DNA from: Ruminococcus flavefaciens AE3010
GTDB taxonomy: Bacteria > Bacillota > Clostridia > Oscillospirales > Ruminococcaceae
Assembly: GCF_000526795.1 (NCBI RefSeq)
Contig: NZ_JAGT01000001.1
Coordinates: forward strand, 891,001-955,000
Reading direction: 5' to 3'
DNA: 64,000 nucleotides
In this document: positions 25,444 through 35,098 of the stretch, in pieces
How the letters are laid out: every line of letters begins with the position of its first letter
Numbering within the stretch: the stretch's first letter is position 1
Position numbers and translations under genes: made by a program
The notes under the pieces: generated by a model
Seen by the model: only the letters and a program-made list of their open reading frames with translations
Databases searched by the model: none
What the model was told of the DNA's origin: nothing

Positions 25444-28400
25444 TTACTGGATATCAGCAACGTCCTCCTGGAAATCCACCTGCTCCATTTTGAGAAGCTT
25501 GGAAATACCGTCCTCCTGCATGGTGACGCCGTAGAGCACGTTTGCTTCCTCCATAGCGCTTCGTCTGTGGGTAACAAGCACGAACTGAGTAGTATCCGTG
25601 AATTTTTTCAGGTACTGAGCGTACTTTCTTACGTTGACTTCATCGAGAGCCGCGTCGATCTCATCGAGTATACAAAACGGTGCAGGTCTCAGCTTCAGTA
25701 TTGCGAAGTATATCGCTATAGCTACGAATGACTGCTCGCCGCCTGACAGTGAGATAAGGTTCTTGATGACCTTTCCGGGAGGGGCAACGCTTATCTCGAT
25801 ACCCGATTCCAGAACGTTCTCGGGGTCTGTGAGTATGAGCTCAGCCTTTCCGCCGCCGAAGAGCTCCACGAATATGCTCTTGAAGTTTGAGTTTATTATC
25901 TCAAAGCTCTCTGAGAATATCCTGCACATCTCCGACGTAAGGTCTGTGATTATCTTTTCAAGCTCTGTCTTGGACTTCTGCACGTCGGCTATCTGCTCCG
26001 ACATGAACTCATAGCGCTCGGATACTTCCTTGTACTCCTCGATAGCGTCTACATTTACGCTTCCGAGAGCGCGTATCTTGTTCTTGATTGTTGTGAGCTC
26101 TGCCTGTGCGGCTATCATGTCGTCTATCTTCTCAGCCATTGCAACAGCCTCGGAGCGTGTAAGCTCATAGACCTCCATTAGCTGCCTGATGATATTGTCC
26201 GTATCGCGGGTGACAGTCTCCTTGCGCTCTTCAAGACGTGTTATCTCTGCGGAGAGCTTTTCCTTGGCATCGTTGATAGTCTTCAAGCCGTTCTGCATCT
26301 CGTTTACAAGGCGGTTCTGCTCTGTATGAGTTGCATGACAGCGCTGTATCTCTGCATTGTAGGATGCTGTATTGTCCTTGAATTCGGAGAGCTTCTGCTT
26401 CAGCTCGGCTATCTCGGCTTCTTTCTGAGAAATGAGCTCCTTCTGACGGGATATCTCCTCCTCAAACCGGTGAGCGCCGTGTTTCAGCTCTTCCTCTCTG
26501 CGGTCGATACGCGTGAGTTCAAGCTCCTGAGCCTGTACGTCCTTTGCAAGCTCCATGCTCTTTATTTTCAGCTCGGACAGCTTATCGGACAGCTCCTCGC
26601 GCTGTGCTCTCAGCTTGTCGCGGGTATCCTGTCCCTGTGCAAGCTTTTCCTCTGCTGCCTTTATCTCGGCTTCGGTGTCGGCAAGTGCTTTTTCGGAGTC
26701 AGCTATACTCTGCTTTGCGGCAGCTATGCGCTGCTCGGTCTCCGCAGCAAGCTTCTCGGAGTTCTCGGACTGTGTACGGAACTGCTCCGAAAGGGAAGCA
26801 AGACTGTTGAGCTCTGCTCCTATGCGGACTCTGTCAGCCTCGCACTGCGCCTGCTCATCCTTGGCAGCCTCTGTGTCATAGCGGAGCTTCTCGGCTTCTG
26901 CACGGAGCTTCTCAGCCTTTTCGCGGAGAGTATCACGCTCGGCTTCCAGCTTTACTATCTCGGCGTCAAGAGTGTCTATCTCATTCTTGCGGGTTATGAT
27001 ACCGCCCGAGCGCTGCGCCGAACCGCCCGTGAATGAACCGCCTGCGTTGATTACCTGTCCGTCAAGAGTTACTATCCTGAACTTGTAGCCGTACTTCTTG
27101 GCGATAAGTGTAGCTGTGTCGATGTCCTCGGCTATAACTATACGTCCCAGAAGCGAAGCGATAATGCCGCTGAACTTAGGGTCGTAGGTAACTATCTTGT
27201 TTGCGTTTGCAACAAAGCCCTCGCAGTTTTCAAGTCCCTGCTCGCGGAGCTCATTGCCCTTGACTGATGTAATGGGCAGAAATGTGGCACGTCCGCCCTT
27301 CTGCTCTTTAAGGAATCGGATACAGCGCTTGGCAATGTCCTCGTTTTCAACGATGATATTCTGCATAGCGCCGCCCAGTGCAGTCTCAACTGCAACTGCG
27401 TACTTTGGCTCAACGCCTATATTCTGAGCAACAGTTCCCATAACTCCGCCGATGCGTCCCTGCTTGGAGGCTTTCAGCACCTGCTTTACGCTGCCAGCAA
27501 AGCCCTCCATGTTGTTTTCAAGGTCGGTGAGTATCTTTCGGCGCTGCTGCTTGTCTTTCAGTTCATAGAGAGCTCTCTCGAAGTCTTGCTTTGCCTGCTC
27601 AAAGCCCTCACGGCGTGATTTGTAAAGCCTTTCAAGTCCGCTGAGCTTGTTGCGGAGCTCCTCTGCTCTTGATGCATTCTTCTCGGACTCAGCCTTTATC
27701 TCGGCTTCCTGACTTTCATATTCGCTGAGCTTGCGGCTTATATCGCCGCTGCTCTCACGGAGCTCGGCAAGACGGGCGGTCTGCTCCTCTATGGTCGCCT
27801 TTGAGGACTCGATAGTGAAGCGGTGCTCGCTCTGCCTGATATACATGGCGTTTATCTCGCTGCCAGCCTTGTCAACGGAGTCTCCAAGCTTTGAACTCTC
27901 GCTCTCGGCTTTCTCGAAGCTCTCCTCGGCAGCCTTTATATCGGCTTCCAGAGCCTTTTGCTGAGCTTCAAGCTCTGCCAGTCCGTCAAGAACTGCCTTG
28001 CGCTCCTGCTCCAGTGCTTTCTTTGCTTCCTCGGAGCTGTCGATGTTCTTCTGAGCAGCTTCAACCGCCTCATTGCAGTGCTTTATGTCGTTTTCAAGAA
28101 CGGCGATGCCCGACTTCATCTCAGATGAGGTCTGCTCCTCCTCCAGCATCTTGCGGCGGAGCTCGTCAGCACGCATGGTGCTCTCCTGCATCTTTCTGAT
28201 ACCGTCGGCTATCTTCTGCTCCTCGCGCTGTATGTCGTTCTCTATGTTCTCGTACTCGTTCTTGCTGACGAGTATCTTGCTCTCTATCTCATCGAGCTTT
28301 ACCTTCATCTCGTCAAGCTTTGTCACCCATACGGATATCTCCAGCTTTTTGCGCTCCTCGGCAAGCTTTATGAACTTCTCTGCTTTCTGGGACTGTATGC

Positions 28401-29016
28401 GCAGGGGCTCTACTCTGCTCTCTAATTCTGACAGTATATCCGTCAGACGAAGGAGGTTTTCCTGTGCGGCTGTGAGCTTTCTCTCAGCCTCTAATTTCTT
28501 GTAGCGGAACTTTGAGATTCCTGCCGCTTCCTCAAAGATATCGCGGCGCTCGGAGCTCTTGGCGCCCACTATCTCTGCGATACGTCCCTGTCCGATAATG
28601 GAGTAGCCGTCACGTCCCAATCCTGTGTCCATGAACAGCTCATTGATGTCCTTCAGACGGCATGGCTTGCCGCATATCATGTACTCGCTCTCGCCGCTGC
28701 GGTAGAGCTTACGGGTGATAGCCACCTCGTCATCCATGTCGGGGAGAGTCTTATCCGAATTGTCGATATTCAGCGTTACCTGCGCAAAGCCCATGGGCTT
28801 TCTCGCAACTGTACCCGAGAATATAACGTCCTCCATTTTGTTGCCTCGGAGCGTCTTTGTGGACTGCTCGCCCAGTACCCAGCGCACCGAGTCGCCTATA
28901 TTGCTCTTGCCGCTTCCGTTAGGACCGACAACTGCGGTAAGTCCCTTATCAAAGGTCAGACTTATTCTATCGGGAAAGGACTTAAAGCCCTGTATTTCCA
29001 ATGATTTCAGGTACAT
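25444..29016 (-). CDS. smc: chromosome partition protein SMC
   Basis: 1190 residues, full length. Walker A is GPNGSGKSN (about 32-40). Two long coiled coils flank a hinge (about 500-680; GGVMGTVAQNIGVEPKYAVAVETALGG). The C-terminal head has LSGGEQSFVAIAI and LDEIDAALDEVNV. With ScpA/ScpB it compacts and separates chromosomes. It sits between a radical SAM gene and ftsY, the normal Clostridia order. Confidence 0.98.
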   Translation of the reverse strand: MYLKSLEIQGFKSFPDRISLTFDKGLTAVVGPNGSGKSNIGDSVRWVLGEQSTKTLRGNKMEDVIFSGTVARKPMGFAQVTLNIDNSDKTLPDMDDEVAITRKLYRSGESEYMICGKPCRLKDINELFMDTGLGRDGYSIIGQGRIAEIVGAKSSERRDIFEEAAGISKFRYKKLEAERKLTAAQENLLRLTDILSELESRVEPLRIQSQKAEKFIKLAEERKKLEISVWVTKLDEMKVKLDEIESKILVSKNEYENIENDIQREEQKIADGIRKMQESTMRADELRRKMLEEEQTSSEMKSGIAVLENDIKHCNEAVEAAQKNIDSSEEAKKALEQERKAVLDGLAELEAQQKALEADIKAAEESFEKAESESSKLGDSVDKAGSEINAMYIRQSEHRFTIESSKATIEEQTARLAELRESSGDISRKLSEYESQEAEIKAESEKNASRAEELRNKLSGLERLYKSRREGFEQAKQDFERALYELKDKQQRRKILTDLENNMEGFAGSVKQVLKASKQGRIGGVMGTVAQNIGVEPKYAVAVETALGGAMQNIIVENEDIAKRCIRFLKEQKGGRATFLPITSVKGNELREQGLENCEGFVANANKIVTYDPKFSGIIASLLGRIVIAEDIDTATLIAKKYGYKFRIVTLDGQVINAGGSFTGGSAQRSGGIITRKNEIDTLDAEIVKLEAERDTLREKAEKLRAEAEKLRYDTEAAKDEQAQCEADRVRIGAELNSLASLSEQFRTQSENSEKLAAETEQRIAAAKQSIADSEKALADTEAEIKAAEEKLAQGQDTRDKLRAQREELSDKLSELKIKSMELAKDVQAQELELTRIDRREEELKHGAHRFEEEISRQKELISQKEAEIAELKQKLSEFKDNTASYNAEIQRCHATHTEQNRLVNEMQNGLKTINDAKEKLSAEITRLEERKETVTRDTDNIIRQLMEVYELTRSEAVAMAEKIDDMIAAQAELTTIKNKIRALGSVNVDAIEEYKEVSERYEFMSEQIADVQKSKTELEKIITDLTSEMCRIFSESFEIINSNFKSIFVELFGGGKAELILTDPENVLESGIEISVAPPGKVIKNLISLSGGEQSFVAIAIYFAILKLRPAPFCILDEIDAALDEVNVRKYAQYLKKFTDTTQFVLVTHRRSAMEEANVLYGVTMQEDGISKLLKMEQVDFQEDVADIQ

Positions 29017-29020
29017 TCGC

Positions 29021-30019
29021 TCACCTCCTCAGCATGCATCTGTATTTGGGGACGCTATCGTCCCCGATTATTTTCACATCTGTTCCAAGCTCCTTGAAAT
29101 AGATGATATTTGATCTCTTCTGTCCTGTTGCCTTGCTGATACACGACGGGTGTACCGCAATGACCGCTGTCTGCGGCATTTCGCCCTCGCTTTTCAGCTC
29201 AAATTCCATATTATGGCGATATATCAGTCCCTCGCACAGCTCGCGGAATGCAGGGTGATAAAAGCCGCCTACCATGTCGCGCTCCACGAACTCACTGGCG
29301 TGAAGTCCGCACTTTATGACTCTTATGCCGCTGTCCTCGAACATTGCCATTGCGGAAGCGGCTATCTCCACAGCCTTATCAAAGCTGAAAGGCTTGTATT
29401 CTCCCGACATCAGAAGCTCTCCAAGACGGGTGTTTTTCAGAACCACCACTGGGTATATCCTCACGGTATCGGGGTGCAGAGCTGCCATACGCTCTATGGT
29501 CGCCCATTCCTTTTCGGGAGTGCTGCCGTAAAGCCCTATCATCATCTGCAAGCCAAGCTCAAAGCCGAATGCTCTGATAAGCTCACAGGCGTCCTCAACG
29601 TCCTGTGCGGTGTGTCCCCGCTCGTTGAGTTTCAGCACCTCGTCGTCCAGTGACTGGGCACCAAGCTCTATGGCGGTAACGCCGTATTCTTTCAGGAGCT
29701 GCAATATCTCAAAATCAATGCAGTCGGGACGTGTAGAGCAGCGTATGCCACTGAACTTACCCTCGCCCACGAAGTCATGGGCTGCTTCGAGAAGCTCTGT
29801 CATATAGTCACGGGATATGGCAGTAAAACTTCCGCCAAAAAAAGCTATCTCGGCATTTTCGGGCTCCCTTACCTCTGCAAGCGCCCTCTCGCATATCTCC
29901 CTGACCTCATCGCCTGTGGGAGCGTGCTGCGCTCCGCTGATGGTACGCTGGTCGCAGAAACTGCACATATGAGGGCAGCCGATATGGGGAATGAATATGG
30001 AAATATTACTGTGCTTCAT
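29021..30019 (-). CDS. radical SAM protein, Elp3/YhcC-like
   Basis: 332 residues. The cluster motif is CPHMCSFC (CxxxCxxC), followed by FFGGSFTAI and a TIM-barrel (STRPDCI, ELGAQSLDDEVLKLNERGH, GLQMMIGLYGST). These match the Elp3-like radical SAM group; unlike true Elp3, there is no acetyltransferase domain. This gene between rnc and smc is common in Ruminococcaceae. The ATG at 30019 overlaps the rnc end by 14 bases. The actual reaction is unknown. Confidence 0.85.
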   Translation of the reverse strand: MKHSNISIFIPHIGCPHMCSFCDQRTISGAQHAPTGDEVREICERALAEVREPENAEIAFFGGSFTAISRDYMTELLEAAHDFVGEGKFSGIRCSTRPDCIDFEILQLLKEYGVTAIELGAQSLDDEVLKLNERGHTAQDVEDACELIRAFGFELGLQMMIGLYGSTPEKEWATIERMAALHPDTVRIYPVVVLKNTRLGELLMSGEYKPFSFDKAVEIAASAMAMFEDSGIRVIKCGLHASEFVERDMVGGFYHPAFRELCEGLIYRHNMEFELKSEGEMPQTAVIAVHPSCISKATGQKRSNIIYFKELGTDVKIIGDDSVPKYRCMLRR

Positions 30020-30695
30020 AGCCCATAAGCTCAAGTGCTTCCTTTGCAGCAAGCTGCTCGGCTTCTTTCTTGCTCTTGCCCTTGCCCTTGCCTATGACCT
30101 GATCGTTGAGACAGACCTCAACTACAAAGCTCTTGTTGTGGTCTGGTCCCTCCTCTCCAATGAGGACGTACTCTACCTTTTCCTCAGGATTCTGCTGGAC
30201 TATCTCCTGTAAAACAGTCTTGAAGTCGTTGAAAACAGGCTTCTTTGCATGCTGTATATCCTTGGGCATGAAACGGAGTATATGCTTTGCAGCAGGCTCC
30301 ATACCGCCGTCAAGGTATATGGCTGCGATAACTGCCTCAAAGGCGTCGGCAAGTATGGACGGGCGCTGGCGTCCGCCTGTGTTTTCCTCGCCCTTGCCAA
30401 GGAGAAGGTAATCTCCCAAGCCAATCTGCTGCGCAAATATATGCAGGGATTTCTCGCATACCAGAGAGGCTCTCATCTTGGTGAGCTCCCCCTCTGCCAC
30501 GTTGAGGTTCTTGTATAAAAAGTCCGACACCACTATTGACAGCACGCTGTCTCCCAGAAATTCGAGACGCTCGTTGCTGCCGTTGGGGCGTTTCTTTTCA
30601 TTTGCGTATGACGAGTGAGAGAGTGCTTGTTTCAGCAGTTCTGTGTCCTTGAATTTATAGCCTAATATTTCTTCAAAACTTGAAAGGTCTTTCAT
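30006..30695 (-). CDS. rnc: ribonuclease III
   Basis: 229 residues. The signature ERLEFLGDSVLSIVVSDFLY holds the catalytic Glu/Asp residues; a double-stranded RNA-binding domain follows (about 150-225, GKGKSKKEAEQLAAKEAL). It processes rRNA precursors and other duplex RNA. A GTG at 30704 is in frame, but AAGGAG lies 8 bases before the ATG at 30695, which I prefer. plsX is directly upstream; the acyl carrier protein gene often found between them is absent. Confidence 0.96.
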   Translation of the reverse strand: MKDLSSFEEILGYKFKDTELLKQALSHSSYANEKKRPNGSNERLEFLGDSVLSIVVSDFLYKNLNVAEGELTKMRASLVCEKSLHIFAQQIGLGDYLLLGKGEENTGGRQRPSILADAFEAVIAAIYLDGGMEPAAKHILRFMPKDIQHAKKPVFNDFKTVLQEIVQQNPEEKVEYVLIGEEGPDHNKSFVVEVCLNDQVIGKGKGKSKKEAEQLAAKEALELMGYEAQ

Positions 30696-30700
30696 TGTAA

Positions 30701-31717
30701 TCACTCCTTGTCTGCGGCTGACATACGGGCCACATAGCCCTCTATGACGCCTGCGACATTGCCGTCCACGCAGCGTTTAGCCTGTCTTACGGCATTGAAG
30801 AACGCCGTTCCGTCAGAGCTGCCGTGTGCTTTTATAACGGGCTTTCTCACGCCTAAAAGCGCAGAGCCGCCCACTTCCTTGTAATCCATCTGTTTGCGGA
30901 ATGTGTTTATCTTCTTCATTGCAAAAAGAGCGCCTATCTTGCCTGCTCCCGAGAAGAACCATCTGAGCTTCTTTGAGAAGAAGCTGCCCATGCCCTCGTA
31001 GAGCTTCAGTGCGATATTGCCTGTGAAGCCGTCAGTGACCACTACCTGCACCTCGCCCTTTGGCATATCTCTTGCTTCGATATTGCCAACGAAGTTGAGC
31101 TCCGAGGCTTCAAGGAGCTTATATGCTTCTATTTCAAGCTCTCTGCCCTTTGTCTCCTCAGCGCCGATATTCAGCAGGGCTACCTTTGGACTTTTCACGC
31201 CCATGACTTTTTCCATGTAGGCGCTTCCCATAATTGCAAACTGGAGCAGCATCTCGGAACGGCATTCCGTATTGGCGCCTGCGTCCACAAGCACAAAGCT
31301 GCCCTTGTCAGCAGGCATAACAGGTGACGGAGCTATACGCTTGATACCTTTGATACGCTTGACGATGAAGGAAGCTCCCATAACGAGAGCGCCCGTGCTG
31401 CCTGCGGATACAAAGGCGTCGCCCTTACCCTCAGCCAGCATGGTCAGACCAAGCCCCATGGAAGTATTCTTCCCTGACTTGATTATTTCCTTCGGTTCCT
31501 CATGTATATCAAAAACATCATCGGTATGGACTATCTCCATGCCGTCAAGGCTTATGCCGTTCTTCTCGGCGCAGCTTTTTATCTCAGGCTCTCTGCCTGT
31601 GAGGATTATGCTCACGCCCAGCTCGCTGACTGCTCTTGCACATCCTCTGAGCACCTCCAGAGGAGCATTGTCTCCTCCGAAAGCGTCAACTATAACTTTT
31701 ACAGCCAATTCTATCAA
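30701..31717 (-). CDS. plsX: phosphate acyltransferase PlsX
   Basis: 338 residues. It converts acyl-ACP to acyl-phosphate for phospholipid synthesis. Seen: VIVDAFGGDNAPLEVLRG, SAGSTGALVMGASF, VDAGANTECRSEML and VTDGFTGNIALKLYEG, all family hallmarks. No ATG near the start; the TTG at 31717 has AGGAG 3 bases upstream and another TTG at 31708 has 12. Either makes the gene overlap the trmFO end. Confidence 0.94.
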   Translation of the reverse strand: MIELAVKVIVDAFGGDNAPLEVLRGCARAVSELGVSIILTGREPEIKSCAEKNGISLDGMEIVHTDDVFDIHEEPKEIIKSGKNTSMGLGLTMLAEGKGDAFVSAGSTGALVMGASFIVKRIKGIKRIAPSPVMPADKGSFVLVDAGANTECRSEMLLQFAIMGSAYMEKVMGVKSPKVALLNIGAEETKGRELEIEAYKLLEASELNFVGNIEARDMPKGEVQVVVTDGFTGNIALKLYEGMGSFFSKKLRWFFSGAGKIGALFAMKKINTFRKQMDYKEVGGSALLGVRKPVIKAHGSSDGTAFFNAVRQAKRCVDGNVAGVIEGYVARMSAADKE

Positions 31718-33008
31718 GCTCTCCTCTCAGCGAGTTTACCGCACGCTGCGCATATGCGCCGTAGCGTTCCTTTTTGTCTCTTATCTTAACACCGATGTCG
31801 GGAAGTATTCCCATATTTGCGCCCATTGGCTGAAAGCTTCCGCTGTTGAAGGGGTCGCTTATATAGTGTGAAAGAGCTCCCGTCATGGTATCCAATGGCA
31901 GCTTCATGGGCTCAAGTCCCTTTATTTTTCTTGCAGCAGCAATGCCCGCCATGAGACCGCTTGCCGCTGACTCCATATAGCCCTCAACTCCCGTTATCTG
32001 TCCGGCAAAGTATATCTCGGGACGGCTTCTCATGGAGAAGTCGGAGTTGAGCAGCTCTGGACTGTTGATAAAGGTATTTCTGTGCATTACTCCGTAGCGC
32101 ATGAACTCGGCATTTTCAAGTCCAGTTATCATTGAGAATACACGCTTCTGCTCGCCGAATTTCAGGTTTGTCTGGAAGCCCACAAGGTTGAAAAGCGTAC
32201 CCTCGCGGTTCTCTTTTCTGAGCTGTACAACTGCGTAGGGACGCCTGCCTGTGCGTGGGTTGTCGATACCCACAGGCTTCATAGGTCCGAAGCGCATGGT
32301 GTCCACACCTCGGGAGGCAAGTTCCTCGATAGGCATACAGCCCTCGTATACGCTGAAGGGGTGGGTCTCAAAGTCTTTCAGCTGCACCTTTTCAGCAGCG
32401 ATGAGCGCTTCGTAAAAAGCAAGGTACTCCTCCTTGTTCATGGGACAGTTTACGTAATCTGCGTCCCCTCTGTCATAGCGCGAAGCATAGAAGGCTCTTT
32501 CCATATCTATGCTCTCGGCAGTCACAATAGGCGCAGCTGCATCATAAAAGCTCAGTCCCTCGCCGCATAACTCCTTTATGATATCAGCCATAGCTCCCTG
32601 TGTGAGAGGACCTGTGGCGATTATTGTCGTGCCCTCGGGAAGCTCTGTCACCTCGCCGCCTATGACCTCGATAAGGGGGTGGCTCTTTATCTTTTCCGTA
32701 ACTGCGTCGGAGAACTTCTCGCGGTCAACTGCAAGAGCGCCGCCTGCTTCAACGGAATTTGCCTTTGCGCAGGGCACAGTCAGTGAGCCAAGCATTTCCA
32801 TTTCGTATTTGAGAAGTCCCGCAGCAGATTCAAGTCTTGCAGCTTTCAGCGAATTGGAGCAGACAAGCTCCGCAAATCCGCCGTATTTATGAGCAGGTGA
32901 AAACTTCTCGGGCTTCATCTCAAAAAGCCTTACTTTTATGCCTGCTTCGGCAACAGCCCATGCAGCCTCGCAGCCTGCAAGTCCTGCACCGATAACGTTT
33001 ACTATCAT
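31686..33008 (-). CDS. trmFO: tRNA (uracil-54-C5)-methyltransferase, folate- and FAD-dependent (TrmFO)
   Basis: 440 residues. The N-terminal FAD motif is VIGAGLAGCEAAWAVAE. GGFAELVCSNSLKA, RFGPMKPVGIDNPRTG and QITGVEGYMESAASG are family landmarks. It makes m5U54 in the T-loop using methylenetetrahydrofolate. It overlaps topA by 4 bases, keeping the dprA-topA-trmFO order typical of Gram-positives. Confidence 0.97.
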   Translation of the reverse strand: MIVNVIGAGLAGCEAAWAVAEAGIKVRLFEMKPEKFSPAHKYGGFAELVCSNSLKAARLESAAGLLKYEMEMLGSLTVPCAKANSVEAGGALAVDREKFSDAVTEKIKSHPLIEVIGGEVTELPEGTTIIATGPLTQGAMADIIKELCGEGLSFYDAAAPIVTAESIDMERAFYASRYDRGDADYVNCPMNKEEYLAFYEALIAAEKVQLKDFETHPFSVYEGCMPIEELASRGVDTMRFGPMKPVGIDNPRTGRRPYAVVQLRKENREGTLFNLVGFQTNLKFGEQKRVFSMITGLENAEFMRYGVMHRNTFINSPELLNSDFSMRSRPEIYFAGQITGVEGYMESAASGLMAGIAAARKIKGLEPMKLPLDTMTGALSHYISDPFNSGSFQPMGANMGILPDIGVKIRDKKERYGAYAQRAVNSLRGELDRIGCKSYS

Positions 33009-35086
33009 TTTTTCAGCTCTCTTTCATAGCCGCAGCCCTCGTTCTCGCAGACCAGCTTGCCCGACTTGCCGCCCTTCATGAACAGGCTCTTGCCGCACTG
33101 TGGACAAAGCTCCTTTGTGGGGACGTTCCATGTCATGAAGCTGCACTCGGGGAAGCCCTCGCAGCCGTAGAAGCTCCTGCCCTTCTTGGACTTTTTCAGC
33201 AGCATTTTCCTGCCGCATCTGGGGCAGCTGCCCTCGGTCTCGGTAACTATCTTCTTTGTGTTCTTGCACTCCGGGAAGCCCGGACATGCAAGGAATTTTC
33301 CGTACTTGCTGTACTTTATTACCATATTCCTGCCGCAGAGCTCACAGACCACGTCGGTCTCCTCGTCGGGGACCTTGACGCGCTTGCCGTCCATAGCTTC
33401 CTCTGCCTTTTTGAGCGTCTCGGAGAAATCGTCGTAGAACTCGCGGAGGGTGCTTACCCAGTCCTTTTCACCGTGCTCCACCTCGTCGAGGTTGTTTTCC
33501 ATTTCAGCGGTGAACTTTGCGTCAACTATCTTCTTGAAGTGGTCCTTCATCAGCTCTGTGATGACCTCGCCCAGATTTGTGGGCTTCAAAGCCTTGCCCT
33601 CATGCTCAACGTAACGGCGTGAGGTTATAGTGGTTATAGTAGGAGCATAGGTACTTGGTCTGCCTATGCCGTTTTCTTCAAGAGCCTTTATAAGGGAAGC
33701 TTCCGTATAGCGCGGAGGCGGCTGTGTGAAGTGCTGGTTGCCTGCAATGGATTTCAGCTTCAGCTTATCCTCAGCTTTAAGCTCGGGAAGCATTTTCTTT
33801 GTGCCGTCCTCGGAATCTGTTGACTCAACATAAAGAGCCATGAAGCCGTCGAACTTTACGGAATAGCCCGAAGCTCTGAATGTACAGCCGTTTGCGTCGA
33901 TATCAGCGGAAACGGTATCAAGGAGAGCGTTTGCCATCTGGCTTGCGATGAAGCGCTCCCATATGAGCTTATAGAGCTTATACTGGTCGGCGCTGAGGCT
34001 TGACTTTACTCTCTCGGGAGTGAGCTCGGGAGTTGACGGACGTATAGCTTCGTGAGCGTCCTGAGCGTTGCTCTTGGTCTTGAAGTTTCTTGGCTCAGGG
34101 GGCAGGTAGTCCTTGCCGTAAACTGTTCCGATATAATCAGCGGCAGCTTTTTTCGCTTCGTCGGATATACGCAGGCTGTCTGTTCTCATGTATGTGATAA
34201 GACCTACTGCGCCCACGCCCTGTACGTCAACACCTTCGTAAAGCTCCTGTGCAGCCTTCATGGTGCGCTTTGCACTGAAGCTGAGCTTGCGTGAAGCTTC
34301 CTGCTGCAAGGTGGAGGTAATAAACGGAGGTGCGGGCTGCTTCTTAGTAACGCGCTTCTTTACAGATGTAACTGTATACTCGGCGTTCTCCAGTCTTTTC
34401 AGAAGTCCGTCTGCCTCTGCCTGATTTGCTATTTCAAGCTTTTCGCCGTCAACGGCTACAAGAGCTGCGTCGAAAACCTTTCTTGACGACGGAGCTGTGA
34501 ACTTGGCATCGATAGACCAGTACTCCTTTGGCACGAATGCTCTTATCTCGTTCTCGCGGTCAACTACAAGGCGTACCGCAACGGACTGAACTCTTCCTGC
34601 TGACAGTCCTCTCTTAACCTTTTTCCACAGGAACGGACTGAGCTCGTAACCCACAAGACGGTCAAGGATACGGCGTGCCTGCTGAGCGTTTACAAGATCA
34701 ACGTCGATCTTGTGAGGATTGCTCATACCGTTCTTGACGCCTGTCTTGGTGATCTCATTGAACGCCACGCGGTTATCCTCGTTCATATCAAGCTTCAGCA
34801 TCTGAGCTATATGCCATGATATAGCTTCTCCCTCGCGGTCGGGGTCGGTAGCGAGATATATCTTATCGCACTTCTTGGCGCGCTTTTTCAGTTCTCTGAT
34901 AACGTCCTCCTTGCCTTTCATATCCGTATACTGAGGCTTGAAGTCGTTATCCTTGTCCACGCCCATTTTTGACTTCGGAAGATCGCGGACGTGTCCCATG
35001 GAGGCTATTACCTCATAGCCTGTACCAAGGTATTTCTGAATAGTTTTTGCCTTTGCAGGCGACTCTACTATGACTAAATCTGACAT
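33005..35086 (-). CDS. topA: DNA topoisomerase I
   Basis: 693 residues, type IA. The Toprim domain opens with LVIVESPAKAKTIQKYL; the catalytic Tyr sits in GLITYMRTDSLRIS; GRVQSVAVRLVVDRE is the conserved central helix. The C-terminal third has three four-Cys zinc ribbons (CELCGRNM...CPGFPEC, CPRCGRKM...CEGFPEC, CPQCGKSL...CENEGC). It relaxes negative supercoils. Confidence 0.98.
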   Translation of the reverse strand: MSDLVIVESPAKAKTIQKYLGTGYEVIASMGHVRDLPKSKMGVDKDNDFKPQYTDMKGKEDVIRELKKRAKKCDKIYLATDPDREGEAISWHIAQMLKLDMNEDNRVAFNEITKTGVKNGMSNPHKIDVDLVNAQQARRILDRLVGYELSPFLWKKVKRGLSAGRVQSVAVRLVVDRENEIRAFVPKEYWSIDAKFTAPSSRKVFDAALVAVDGEKLEIANQAEADGLLKRLENAEYTVTSVKKRVTKKQPAPPFITSTLQQEASRKLSFSAKRTMKAAQELYEGVDVQGVGAVGLITYMRTDSLRISDEAKKAAADYIGTVYGKDYLPPEPRNFKTKSNAQDAHEAIRPSTPELTPERVKSSLSADQYKLYKLIWERFIASQMANALLDTVSADIDANGCTFRASGYSVKFDGFMALYVESTDSEDGTKKMLPELKAEDKLKLKSIAGNQHFTQPPPRYTEASLIKALEENGIGRPSTYAPTITTITSRRYVEHEGKALKPTNLGEVITELMKDHFKKIVDAKFTAEMENNLDEVEHGEKDWVSTLREFYDDFSETLKKAEEAMDGKRVKVPDEETDVVCELCGRNMVIKYSKYGKFLACPGFPECKNTKKIVTETEGSCPRCGRKMLLKKSKKGRSFYGCEGFPECSFMTWNVPTKELCPQCGKSLFMKGGKSGKLVCENEGCGYERELKK

Positions 35087-35098
35087 TTAAAGTTCCCC

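Noticed and set aside
26326..27036. 236-residue plus-strand ORF rich in Leu
   Set aside because: Shadow of the smc coiled coil on the other strand.
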